DNA from: Cedecea sp000277545
Lineage (GTDB): Bacteria > Pseudomonadota > Gammaproteobacteria > Enterobacterales > Enterobacteriaceae
DNA length: 64,000 nucleotides
Strand: one strand, 5' to 3'
Assembly (NCBI GenBank): GCA_050847315.1
Contig: CP193791.1
A program made the translations under genes and the position numbers. A model generated the notes under the pieces. It worked only from the letters and a program-made list of their open reading frames with translations, ran no database searches and was not told the origin of the DNA. Shown here one piece after another: positions 53,500 to 61,522 of the stretch (the stretch's first letter is position 1; every line of letters starts with the position of its first letter).

Positions 53500-53732
53500 G
53501 CGCTGGCAGCAACGCACAGGCGATTGATCATATCCGGGCGAAAACCACTCCAGCTTTCGGCTTCGGTCACCACCACCGGCAGCTGACGAAAGCCTTTGGC
53601 CCGCAGGTCGTCAGCCGCTTCCGGATACTGATCGAGGTTGATCATGTCGAAGGCAAAACCCCGGCTCTCCATCGCCCGTTTTGTAGCATGACACTGAACA
53701 CAGTCATCTTTAGTGTAAATAGTAATGCGCAT
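53496..53732 (-). CDS. nrdH: Glutaredoxin-like NrdH
   Basis: 78 residues (81 in E. coli). Redox motif CVQC at 11-14, then WSGFRPD motif that specifies thioredoxin-reductase-like reduction. Electron donor for NrdEF. First gene of the operon; paired NrdR boxes lie upstream. Confidence 0.97.
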   Translation of the reverse strand: MRITIYTKDDCVQCHATKRAMESRGFAFDMINLDQYPEAADDLRAKGFRQLPVVVTEAESWSGFRPDMINRLCVAASA

Positions 53733-53806
53733 GATTCGTATTTCCCTTTAGAATAATGGAACGCCGCATAAAGTGGACAGCGGGTGGTGTGTTCGTACTG
53801 AAAGAA

Positions 53807-53853
53807 ATACTAGATGTTGATTTTAAAATTTGCAACCACGCAAGATATAGTGT
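53807..53853 (-). promoter_or_regulatory. Paired NrdR boxes of nrdHIEF
   Basis: Minus strand: ACACTATATCTTGCGT (53853-53838) and AATCAACATCTAGTAT (53822-53807). Both resemble the NrdR consensus ACACWAYATATWGTGT; the centres are 31 bases apart, three helical turns, as in other nrd promoters. The first match is stronger than the second. Confidence 0.8.
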
Positions 53854-53988
53854 TTCTGTGATTTTTTGTAGGGGGTTGAAAAGTGTAGGGGAAGGGGGAT
53901 CTTTTTCAGTAGAAAGAGCTTTATCTATGAAAGAACGGTTGAGATTCCGTTCACTTGTAATCCTGTTTCCTCTGCACGTTCAAAGCAC

Positions 53989-54410
53989 GTGAACGTGTCA
54001 GGTGGCCCCTGACAACCCCCGGCGCCCTGCGAGCTCGTCGCCGCTGAAGCGGTAAACCCACCGGTTATCACCCAAACATTCGGGGTCGTTCGCGATTCGT
54101 TCCCGACAGCTCAACCCCGTCTGAGTTGGGTCATAACCGGGGGCGCTGAGAGCCGGGAACAAGGGCGTGGCTGTAAGACTTGCAGCAACGTTAACGTCCC
54201 GTGTGGCTGCAGGTTAAAAGCGAGGCTCGGCTCCGGGCTTAAATCGCCTCTGTTTTCTCTCCGACTGGCCAGGGTCCGGACGTCGGGAACGCATCTCAGG
54301 CGACCCAGGACTGGGAGATAAAACGGAGGTCTGCCGCTTCAGCGGTCGATTTATTTCGCCGGGAGTCCGGGTTCTTAGGGGAGTGACGGTGACTCCCCTA
54401 AGACGTTCAC
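53989..54410. other. Unidentified structured element: two inverted copies of a ~200-nt module
   Basis: No gene is credible here. Reading in from both ends (plus strand from 53989, minus strand from 54410), the same module appears: GTGAACGT, a hairpin, ACCC, CCGCTGAAGCGG, then CCG-TTATC-CCCA, GGGTCG, GAT-CGTTCCCGAC, ACCC, and GGCG with AGCC-GG. The copies converge on the palindrome ACGTTAACGT (54188-54197). Helices are kept although bases differ: first hairpin TCAGG/CCTGA versus TTAGG/CCTAA; second helix GGTTAT-c-ACCCAA/TTGGGT-c-ATAACC versus GTTTT-a-TCTCC/GGAGA-g-AAAAC. Flanks add more GTGAACGT copies (inverted at 53976-53982, direct at 54445-54452). Family unknown; strand of any RNA undetermined. 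Confidence 0.75.
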
Positions 54411-54506
54411 CGGTACAGTGGCTGCATATCAAACAGGTCTGGAAGTGAACGTAATATTCTCCAGGCTACATAGAACGTGTTTGTGTCTCAAAGACAAAAA
54501 AATCTC

Positions 54507-54938
54507 TTACTGCCGCATCCCAATCGCAACGCGGTTAAACGCATTCATCATGCTGGCCGCCAGGGTCAAATCTACAATCTCCTCGGCGCTGAAAAACTGC
54601 AGCAGCGGCTGGTACACATCATCTTCGGCATTGCTGTCGGCAATCAGGGTGAGCGCTTCTGCCCATGCCAGCGCCGCACGTTCTTTCTCCGTAAACTGGT
54701 GGCTGACTTTCCAGCCCGCCAGTGAATCCAGCTTCACCTGGTCAACGCCGGATTTACGCAGCGCTTTGGCATGCATCTCCAGGCAATAGGCGCAGCCGTT
54801 AATCTGCGACACACGCAGGAAAACCAACTCGATCAGCTCGTTGCTCAGGGGGCCATTTTCCAGCCCCTGCAGCGCCTGCCGCATCGGTTTGATCACGTTG
54901 GGGGAGAGTTCATAGTAAGGCTGACGTAATTCGATCAT
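54507..54938 (-). CDS. AhpD-like/carboxymuconolactone decarboxylase-family protein
   Basis: 143 residues from ATG 54938 after GAGGAG. All-helical AhpD fold with the redox/proton-relay motif INGCAYCLEMHAKALRKSG: CxxC with His three residues on. Members act as peroxidase adaptors or decarboxylases. Divergent from a MocR regulator across 87 bases, hence a probable target of it. Substrate unknown. Confidence 0.9.
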   Translation of the reverse strand: MIELRQPYYELSPNVIKPMRQALQGLENGPLSNELIELVFLRVSQINGCAYCLEMHAKALRKSGVDQVKLDSLAGWKVSHQFTEKERAALAWAEALTLIADSNAEDDVYQPLLQFFSAEEIVDLTLAASMMNAFNRVAIGMRQ

Positions 54939-55025
54939 GGTGTGGCTCCTCAGGTTGGTGTGAGGGCAATTTACCACTATGATGGACTATCAAAGAGAGC
55001 CATAAATTAACTAAAAAACCAGACC

Positions 55026-56402
55026 ATGAAACAAAAATTTGCGCCGCTTACCGTGACCTCTCATCCCGCTCAGCCGCGCTACCAGCAAATTGCCCGTCAG
55101 CTAAAGCAGGCGATAAACAGCGGTGAACTGGCGGCAGGGAGTCGCCTGCCGTCCAGCCGGACGCTGGCGCTAGAGCTGGGGGTTGCCAGAGCCACGGTTG
55201 AGAACGCTTATGGCGACCTGGTGGCTCAGGGCTGGCTGGAGCGACGTGGGCAGGCCGGCACTTTTGTGAGTCCATCGGTGAAGCACGATCCCGGTGGTCA
55301 AAACATTTCGGCCGCTCACCCGCAGGGCGCGCCCAGGCCTTTTCAGATGGGGCTGCCCGCGCTGGATCTCTTCCCTCGGGCTATTTGGGCGAGGCTTGTG
55401 GGGCGGCGTTTGCGGCAGCAAACTCGTTTTGACCTGATGCTGCCGGAACCCAGCGGGGAAGCCTCATTGAAGCAGGCGATTGTGGATTACCTGCGCTTCT
55501 CCCGCAGCATTGACTGCCAGCCGGAGCAAATCTTTATTACCCCCGGCTTCCAGGCTGGTATTGCCCTGATCCTCGCCACGCTTGCACGGCCCGGGGATGG
55601 CATCTGGCTGGAAGATCCGGGCTACCGCTTTGTTCGGCCTGATTTTGTAAAAGCGGGGATGGCGATCCGGGCGATCCCCGTGGACGATGAGGGCATGCAG
55701 GTTGATTACGGCGTGAACCATTTTCCCAATGCCCGTTTTGCACTTTTGACGCCTGCGCACCAAAGCCCGTCAGGCGTGGCGCTCTCTCTTTCACGGCGAC
55801 ACGCGCTGCTGGAATGGGCCAGTCGGGAACAAAGCTGGATCATTGAAGATGATTACGACAGCGAGTTTCGCTACCACGGCAAGCCCTTGCCGCCGCTAAA
55901 AAGTCTGGACAGCCCGCAGAGGGTTATTTACGCGGGGACATTCAGTAAGTCGATGTTTCCGGCCCTGCGTGTTGCATGGCTGGTGGTGCCTTCCCACGCG
56001 GTAGAAGATTTTCAGCGTCAGGCTCGCAGGCAACCCTGTACCGCTCCAATACTTATTCAGCAGGCTATCGCCGACTTCTTGCGGGAAGGGCATTTCTGGC
56101 GGCACTTAAAAAAAATGCGTCAGTGCTACGCCGAACGCCGGTTATGGCTCGAGGAGGCGCTACGTGAGCAAGGGTTTACGGTTGTGCCTCAGGAAGGCGG
56201 CATTCAGATGGTGATGCACGTCGAAGGTGACGAGTTGATTATCGAGGGCAAAGCCAGAGCCGCAGGACTTGCCGTCCAGGCACTCAGCCACTGGCGAATT
56301 GAACATCATGGGCCCGGTGGTTTGCTGCTGAGTTTTACCAATATCAGTTCGTATGAAATGGCCCAGCGCTATGCGCTTCAACTGCGGTTGGCCATAAAGT
56401 AA
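55026..56402 (+). CDS. MocR-type (GntR/aminotransferase) regulator
   Basis: 458 residues. N-terminal GntR winged helix (about 15-85, RYQQIARQLKQAINSGELAA then LPSSRTLALELGVARATVEN) joined to a fold-type I aminotransferase domain. The PLP Asp is in IIEDDYDSEFRY and the Schiff-base Lys in AGTFSKSMFPALR. It probably senses PLP or an amino compound. The divergent gap has a direct repeat ACTAT (54976 and 54987), a pattern common for MocR sites. Confidence 0.93.
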   Translation: MKQKFAPLTVTSHPAQPRYQQIARQLKQAINSGELAAGSRLPSSRTLALELGVARATVENAYGDLVAQGWLERRGQAGTFVSPSVKHDPGGQNISAAHPQGAPRPFQMGLPALDLFPRAIWARLVGRRLRQQTRFDLMLPEPSGEASLKQAIVDYLRFSRSIDCQPEQIFITPGFQAGIALILATLARPGDGIWLEDPGYRFVRPDFVKAGMAIRAIPVDDEGMQVDYGVNHFPNARFALLTPAHQSPSGVALSLSRRHALLEWASREQSWIIEDDYDSEFRYHGKPLPPLKSLDSPQRVIYAGTFSKSMFPALRVAWLVVPSHAVEDFQRQARRQPCTAPILIQQAIADFLREGHFWRHLKKMRQCYAERRLWLEEALREQGFTVVPQEGGIQMVMHVEGDELIIEGKARAAGLAVQALSHWRIEHHGPGGLLLSFTNISSYEMAQRYALQLRLAIK

Positions 56403-56403
56403 A

Positions 56404-56428
56404 AACCCCGGCGAATGGGGCCGGGGTT
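56404..56428 (-). terminator. ygaM terminator
   Basis: AACCCCGGC pairs with GCCGGGGTT; the A-run before it gives GGGGTTTTTA on the minus strand, downstream of ygaM. The same hairpin stands just after the MocR stop codon. Confidence 0.8.
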
Positions 56429-56473
56429 ACAACGCGCATTTAGTCTCATTTATCGACTGTTAAACGCCTGGGG

Positions 56474-56803
56474 TTAGCGGCGTGACACCAGCAATGCCCC
56501 AAGGACAATACCTACCGCTGCGCCAATCCCCACGCTCTGCCAGGGTTTATCGCGAACATAGGAATCTGCGCAGCCAACAGCATCTCGCGCGGCTTGCGTC
56601 ACTCGGCCCTGATTACCGTTAATCCTTGCACGGGTCTCTTTCAGAAGCGCTTCGGCTTTTTTACGTGCGGCATCAACTTCATCTTTCGCATCGCTACCGA
56701 AGGATTTCAATACATCTTCCAGCGTATCTGCCAGCTGACTGACATCGTTATTGATTTCGTCTACCTGATCGTCAACGTTATTTTTGTTTGCTCGGCTAGC
56801 CAT
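56474..56803 (-). CDS. ygaM: DUF883 membrane-anchored protein YgaM
   Basis: 109 residues, as in E. coli. Long amphipathic coiled coil (10-80) and a C-terminal membrane anchor SVGIGAAVGIVLGALLVSRR. Paralogue of ElaB and YqjD, which tether stationary-phase ribosomes to the membrane. Confidence 0.95.
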   Translation of the reverse strand: MASRANKNNVDDQVDEINNDVSQLADTLEDVLKSFGSDAKDEVDAARKKAEALLKETRARINGNQGRVTQAARDAVGCADSYVRDKPWQSVGIGAAVGIVLGALLVSRR

Positions 56804-56963
56804 TATTGTCTCCCTTTTTAAGATGTAACGCTAAGTGTAGACCATGGATTTTAGTTATGGGCCGGCGCAAAGCCTTTGCCGGCCTTTCTGGACAATTCCG
56901 AAAGCGTTGCCAATGCTGCTTATTGTATGGTTGCGATGCAGTAAATGATGACGAGGAAAATCT

Positions 56964-57308
56964 ATGTATTTACGACCGGATGAGGTGGCCCGAGTACTTG
57001 AGAAATCGGGTTTTACCATGGATGTGGTAACGGCAAAAACCTACGGCTACCGTCGTGGTGAGAATTACGTTTATGTTAACCGCGAAGCGCGCATGGGGCG
57101 CACCGCTCTGATTATTCACCCTACCCTGAGAGAGCGCAGCCAGTCGCTGGCCGAACCGGCTTCAGAGATGAAAACCTGCGATCACTACCAGCAGTTCCCG
57201 CTCTATCTTGCCGGCGAAACGCACGAGCACTACGGTATTCCGCATGGTTTCAGTTCCCGTATTGCGCTGGAAAGATATCTGACAGGGTTATTTGGCGAGT
57301 CTGAATAA
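56964..57308 (+). CDS. ygaC: DUF2002 protein YgaC
   Basis: 114 residues, the E. coli length; cytoplasmic, no known function. Conserved RRGENYVYVNREARMGRTAL and YGIPHGFSSR. Preceded by GAGGAAAATCT. In E. coli reported under Fur control; I cannot identify a clear Fur box here. Confidence 0.94.
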   Translation: MYLRPDEVARVLEKSGFTMDVVTAKTYGYRRGENYVYVNREARMGRTALIIHPTLRERSQSLAEPASEMKTCDHYQQFPLYLAGETHEHYGIPHGFSSRIALERYLTGLFGESE

Positions 57309-57351
57309 GTGAACGACTGGCTTCAGGCCAGTCGCCTTTGCATGCCGGGAC

Positions 57352-57807
57352 TCAGGCGCCCGCTTTCACGCCCATCTGGCCGCTGACGCGAAACAGTCGG
57401 CGGCAGAAATCCAGGAAGTAGCCGTAAGCGGCACCCATCATCATCGACACCAACAGGTTCGAGGTCACGGCAGCCACAATCTGGTGCCAGTCAGCGCCCA
57501 CGCTCCATAAAATCAGCACGTAAACCGGGGACTGGAAAGTCACATAAGCCAGCACGTCAGCCAGGTTTTTCGCCCAGCTCGCCGGGGTCATGCGGCGCGC
57601 GGTGCGCATAAAGGCATCGCGGTAGAAGCCATAGGGCCAGGCGATAATAATGTTGACCGGCACGGCGACCAGGCGGGAAGAGAGCGACTGCTCGAAGGTC
57701 ATTCCTGAGAGGAAGATCTCAATCATCATGTTCACTACCGAGCAATACACTACCATTGCAAAAATATCTGCGGCGGCATGGCGTAAGCGTGACTCAGGGG
57801 AAAACAT
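57352..57807 (-). CDS. alaE: L-alanine exporter AlaE
   Basis: 151 residues (149 in E. coli), four membrane helices. Conserved AADIFAMVVYCSVVNMMIE, SSRLVAVPVNIIIAWPYG and MMGAAYGYFLDFCRR. Exports excess alanine. The stpA gene that adjoins it in E. coli is absent. Confidence 0.95.
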   Translation of the reverse strand: MFSPESRLRHAAADIFAMVVYCSVVNMMIEIFLSGMTFEQSLSSRLVAVPVNIIIAWPYGFYRDAFMRTARRMTPASWAKNLADVLAYVTFQSPVYVLILWSVGADWHQIVAAVTSNLLVSMMMGAAYGYFLDFCRRLFRVSGQMGVKAGA

Positions 57808-57824
57808 AATGTTGACTCCGGTTT

Positions 57825-57849
57825 AAAAGTAGTCGCTTGCGCTACTTTT
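57825..57849 (-). promoter_or_regulatory. Inverted repeat in the alaE leader
   Basis: AAAAGTAG (57825-57832) pairs with CTACTTTT (57842-57849), 18 bases upstream of the alaE start. It could be an operator or a leader hairpin. The remaining gap to yghW (57850-58158) is AT-rich and shows no gene. Confidence 0.45.
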
Positions 57850-58158
57850 ATGGCTAATTATTGGTGTTATAAAACATGTAAATCACTGGGCGTAGAGTAT
57901 GTCACTGCAATGTTTTCATCAATTAGCTATAAATTTTTATTTATAGGTTTTTTGTCGATAAAGTGCGTTGAAACACACTTTGCCGCTGGCATTTCCTGAT
58001 TTTGTGGTTCCGTTTTTAATTTCTTATTGATTATCAACGAGATGATTTAATTACGTCTTAATGCACAACATCCCCCAAAAACTCCGGGTTTTAGGGATAT
58101 CCATCGCGCTTAGAATCGTTATATAATTATTTATATAGCGAGTGATGAGGAGTCGCTG

Positions 58159-58446
58159 ATGGATAACCATTTTGGTAAGGGCCTGATGGCCGGAATGAAA
58201 GCCCGACAGGCCGACAGCGCAGTTAACGTGGAGCGTTTCTGCGCGGATTACAAACGCGGCTTTGTGCTGGGCTTTACTCACCATATGGCCGAGCAGACCG
58301 GCGATCGCCAGCGTGCAGCCTGGGAAGCCGGGGTGTTAACTCGCCGCTATCAGCTGGATAAAGAGTCTGTGGCTGACTTTCTGAAAGAGGTCAACGCGGA
58401 CGTTGTGGTTCGATGTTTCTTTGCGGGTTATGAGAAGGGCTATTGA
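58159..58446 (+). CDS. yghW: DUF2623 protein YghW
   Basis: 95 residues, the E. coli YghW length, with the family start MDNHFGKGLMAGMKA and CADYKRGFVLGF. Cytoplasmic, unknown function. In E. coli yghW lies in another part of the chromosome; here it follows alaE. GAGGAG precedes the start. Confidence 0.9.
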   Translation: MDNHFGKGLMAGMKARQADSAVNVERFCADYKRGFVLGFTHHMAEQTGDRQRAAWEAGVLTRRYQLDKESVADFLKEVNADVVVRCFFAGYEKGY

Positions 58447-58523
58447 TTGCTGGCCTGGATTGCCGCCGTGCCCGGTTGTTTATGAATGGCGACGACAAGG
58501 ATAGGGGCACTTTTATTGAGAAG

Positions 58524-58553
58524 AACGGCGTGATTAACCTCACGCCGTTTTTT
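58524..58553 (+). terminator. Terminator between yghW and the YodC-like gene
   Basis: AACGGCGTG pairs with CACGCCGTT followed by TTTTG on the plus strand. It also stands just beyond the stop of the minus-strand YodC-like gene. Confidence 0.88.
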
Positions 58554-58558
58554 GTTGC

Positions 58559-58738
58559 TTAGCAAACGCCGAAATCGCCTTCTTCCTGGTACAGCGAAAC
58601 CGAATCTGCTTTCAGCGTCAGTTGATCCGCACCTAAGGTCGCGGCCGGGACGCAAATCAAATCTTCTCCCTGAACCTCAACCACCTGTAGCTTAGGGCCG
58701 CCCTGTTTGGGCTGCACCACATCACCTGGTTTGAACAT
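58559..58738 (-). CDS. 59-residue YodC-like (DUF2158) protein
   Basis: Frame MFKPGDVVQPKQGGPKLQVV ... ending EEGDFGVC, preceded by CAGAGG. The start MFKPGDVVQ-K-GGP is the DUF2158 signature of small SH3-like proteins such as E. coli YodC. Function unknown. Convergent with yghW. Confidence 0.85.
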   Translation of the reverse strand: MFKPGDVVQPKQGGPKLQVVEVQGEDLICVPAATLGADQLTLKADSVSLYQEEGDFGVC

Positions 58739-58828
58739 AGAAAAACCTCTGAATGCTAAGGGAATTTAATGCGGTTTTGCCGCCTGATAACCATAGATCA
58801 GAAATCGAGGCGGATAAAGTAAGATACG

Positions 58829-59353
58829 CTAGCGCCGGTTCCACGGCAGCCAGGCCAGTAGACGTGCCATACCGCAAAATCCGCTGATACCTGCGAACAA
58901 CAAACCTGCTCCAACAGAGCCGGAAAGCAGGAAAAATCCGCTATTAACGCTGTACCCGAGCACGACCCCAAGCAGGATTAACGTCCCCGCCACAATTTGT
59001 ACCTGCCGCATGATTGGCAGAGGCTGGCTTTTATCCGCCAGAATCTCCTGCCCGCCTTTTTTCCATGCTTCGAGGCCCCCGGCCAGCAGCATGACCTGGG
59101 CCGGTTCGGCAAGTGCCGCCAGCTTTTGGGCATGCTGAGAAGAACGCATTCCGGACTGACAGTGGAAAATCACCACGTCGTGAGGATCTAGCGGCCCCAG
59201 CCTGGCGCCGTTTTCAATGGCGGAAAGCGGCATCAGATGCGCCTCTGGAATGTTCTCACGGGCATGTTCATCCGGTTCGCGGATGTCGATCAGCGCGGCA
59301 CCGTCGGCAATGAGCTTTTTCGCTTCTTCTGGCAAGATGGATGAAATAGTCAT
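58829..59353 (-). CDS. ygaP: Inner-membrane rhodanese YgaP
   Basis: 174 residues, as in E. coli. N-terminal rhodanese (1-105) with the active Cys in FHCQSGMRSSQHA (about 64), then two C-terminal membrane helices (about 118-165) with a DUF2892 motif. Sulfur transferase, probably thiosulfate or cyanide related. Downstream of its regulator ygaV by 8 bases. Confidence 0.96.
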   Translation of the reverse strand: MTISSILPEEAKKLIADGAALIDIREPDEHARENIPEAHLMPLSAIENGARLGPLDPHDVVIFHCQSGMRSSQHAQKLAALAEPAQVMLLAGGLEAWKKGGQEILADKSQPLPIMRQVQIVAGTLILLGVVLGYSVNSGFFLLSGSVGAGLLFAGISGFCGMARLLAWLPWNRR

Positions 59354-59361
59354 GATGTTCC

Positions 59362-59664
59362 TCAGGGGCAGTAAATGGTTTTCAGCGTCGCGATCACTTC
59401 GCGTACCGCGCTATTTTTGATGAAATAGAGCACACGCTGAGCATTACGCTGGTGCGCTATGAGCCCTTCATCCTTCATTTTCGCCAGATGCTGGGAGGTC
59501 GCTGAGGGGCTCAATCCTGCGGCGGCGGCAAGTTCTCCGGCCCCGGTGCCTGGGGAGTCGAGCAGCAGGCAGAGGATCAGCAAACGCCGGGGATTACTCA
59601 TGGCTTTTAGCAATTTGGCGGCTTCGTCCGCACTGGACTGAAGCTGGGAAAGTTCAGGTGTCAT
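59362..59664 (-). CDS. ygaV: ArsR-family regulator YgaV
   Basis: 100 residues (99 in E. coli). Winged helix-turn-helix GELAAAAGLSPSATSQHLAKMKDEGLI. Cysteines at about 32 (LCLL) and 99 (IYCP) are candidates for the sulfide/persulfide or metal sensing reported for E. coli YgaV. Operon with ygaP. Confidence 0.95.
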   Translation of the reverse strand: MTPELSQLQSSADEAAKLLKAMSNPRRLLILCLLLDSPGTGAGELAAAAGLSPSATSQHLAKMKDEGLIAHQRNAQRVLYFIKNSAVREVIATLKTIYCP

Positions 59665-59730
59665 GATTTTTACTTTAGATAACTCTAAATTTAGTAAATG
59701 CTAAATTAAATTTTCAACAAAGGAAAGAGT

Positions 59731-60345
59731 GTGCGGGCAATTCTGGTACGGCATGGCGAAAGTGAGGGGAATAAACAGGGGATTATTCAGGGGAGGCTGG
59801 AAAGCCAGCTCACGGCGCGGGGGCTCCGGCAGAGCTTTGCGCTGGCTGCCGAGTTGGCCGATTTATCCGTCCCCCATATTTATACGTCACCGGCGCTGCG
59901 TGCACAGGGCACGGCTAATGTGCTGGCCAGTGAATTGCGCAGCCAGACAACCGTGGATGAACGTCTACAGGAACGTGATTTTGGCCCACTCCAGGGGCTA
60001 AATGTTATCGAGGCGCAAAAAACACATCCCGAGCTGTTTAATACCCTGCTATCGGGCGAGCCACATCGGGTGACTCCTGAAGGGGAGTGCCTGGATAACG
60101 TTAGTCGCCGCCTGTTTTCCTGCCTGAACGATTTGAATGAACGCCACCGGAACGACACGGTGATTATTGTGACTCACGGCCATGCTTTGGAAATTGTCCT
60201 CTGGCAATTGAAAGGCGCTTTAATTACCGACGATCTCAGACAATATGGACATCAAAACTGCAGTTATAGCATCGTGGATATTGAAGGGGAATGTATCAGC
60301 CTGGCCAAATGGGGGATTGCGACTCATCTGCGTGACATCAGATAG
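59731..60345 (+). CDS. Histidine phosphatase family protein
   Basis: 204 residues from GTG 59731 after AAAGGAAAG. Two catalytic histidines are in LVRHGESEGN (about 8) and VTHGHALE (about 150), with Glu in ERDFGPLQG. Resembles GpmB/CobC/phosphatase members rather than true mutases. Substrate not known. Divergent from ygaV. Confidence 0.9.
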   Translation: MRAILVRHGESEGNKQGIIQGRLESQLTARGLRQSFALAAELADLSVPHIYTSPALRAQGTANVLASELRSQTTVDERLQERDFGPLQGLNVIEAQKTHPELFNTLLSGEPHRVTPEGECLDNVSRRLFSCLNDLNERHRNDTVIIVTHGHALEIVLWQLKGALITDDLRQYGHQNCSYSIVDIEGECISLAKWGIATHLRDIR

Positions 60346-60469
60346 ACATTCTTGAGGCTGTTTAAGTTTGGTGATGGTTTATTTGTTGTACTGAAATACG
60401 GTTTTTAACTGCTAAATAAAAGTGGTCCACGTTAGGGCCGTTTGAACGCCGCCACTGTGCGGCGTTTTT

Positions 60470-61441
60470 TTATTCTCGACTTACCGTGTTGCGAGCGGCG
60501 TTACGCCAGGCTCTGGGTGACAGCCCGGTTTCGCGCTTAAAGGCGTTGCTAAAAGCGCTTTCGGAGGTGTAGCCGAGGGACTGGGCCACCATGGCAATTT
60601 GGTCTGCCTGCTCGCGCAGTGCTTTCTCCGCCAGCCGCATACGCCACTGGGTAAGATAAGCCACAGGCGTAATGCCCGATACGTTACGGAAATACTCCGC
60701 AAATGTGGTGCGCGACATCGCACAGGCTTGGGCGAGATCTTCCAGGCGCCAGCTCCGAGCCGGGTTGGCGTGGATAAGCTGCAGTGCCGGGGCTAGGCGG
60801 GCATCTCCCAATGCGCGTAGCAAACCTGCCGGAAGCGAACTGCTGGTTTGCAAATGGGCACGAAGGATCTGAATAAACAGCAACTGCGAAAGCTGCGCGG
60901 AGGCGAGCTGGGTGCCGGGCTGGGCCGTTTCTCTTTCGGCAATCAGCTGATCGAGCAGCCAGCGGAAAGACGCCGCCTGCGGGGATGCGGCCGGGATGTG
61001 AATCCACTGCGGCAACACCTGAGCAAGCATCTGCCCGCGATGCGGATCCAGCAGGACGTGGCCGCCCATATACTCAAACTCTTTCCCTTCTCCCAGAGCG
61101 GCGTAATTCCGCTCCCCGGCCTTAAAAACGCTCATCGCATCGACCGGTTTGATCTCTGGTGAGCTGGCGACAATAAACGCCCGCCTGGCATTCAGCAGGC
61201 CGACATCGCCGGTGCAAAAATAAATCGGTTCCGCTTGGCCTTCGAGCATCACCCAGCAACTGCCTTTGACGATGGCGAAGAACTTAATTTTGTCCGGAGG
61301 TGGGAAGTGAAGCGCCCAGTCGCCGCCCGCGGTAAAGCCGCCGGTGACCAGCGACTCGGCGTCGGCAAATTTGAGGATTTCAGAAAAAGGATCGGTGTGC
61401 ATTTCCGTACTATCGCGCAAGTAGAACGGACTATCAAGCAT
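60470..61441 (-). CDS. AraC-family regulator with cupin_6 domain
   Basis: 323 residues (310 if started at 61402, MHTDPFSEIL). N-terminal effector domain (1-200) of the AraC cupin_6 type, C-terminal helix-turn-helices LEDLAQACAMSRTTFAEYFR and IAMVAQSLGYTSESAFSNAF. Divergent from the SDR gene; regulators of this kind often control neighbouring oxidoreductases and exporters. Confidence 0.92.
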   Translation of the reverse strand: MLDSPFYLRDSTEMHTDPFSEILKFADAESLVTGGFTAGGDWALHFPPPDKIKFFAIVKGSCWVMLEGQAEPIYFCTGDVGLLNARRAFIVASSPEIKPVDAMSVFKAGERNYAALGEGKEFEYMGGHVLLDPHRGQMLAQVLPQWIHIPAASPQAASFRWLLDQLIAERETAQPGTQLASAQLSQLLFIQILRAHLQTSSSLPAGLLRALGDARLAPALQLIHANPARSWRLEDLAQACAMSRTTFAEYFRNVSGITPVAYLTQWRMRLAEKALREQADQIAMVAQSLGYTSESAFSNAFKRETGLSPRAWRNAARNTVSRE

Positions 61442-61522
61442 TCAAAATCCAGCTGACCGGCTTTATTCTGCGCAGCAAGTGAACGTATGCCGCCTGCTTG
61501 CCAGGCCACAGAGGACCAAAGC

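Noticed and set aside
53989..54410. CsrB/RsmZ-type sponge RNA or retron msr-msd
   Set aside because: There is no series of GGA motifs in hairpin loops, and no reverse transcriptase gene nearby.
54214..54432. 72-codon minus-strand frame inside the structured element
   Set aside because: Arg/Pro-rich composition from GC-rich palindromic DNA, no start signal, and conflict with conserved pairing on both sides.
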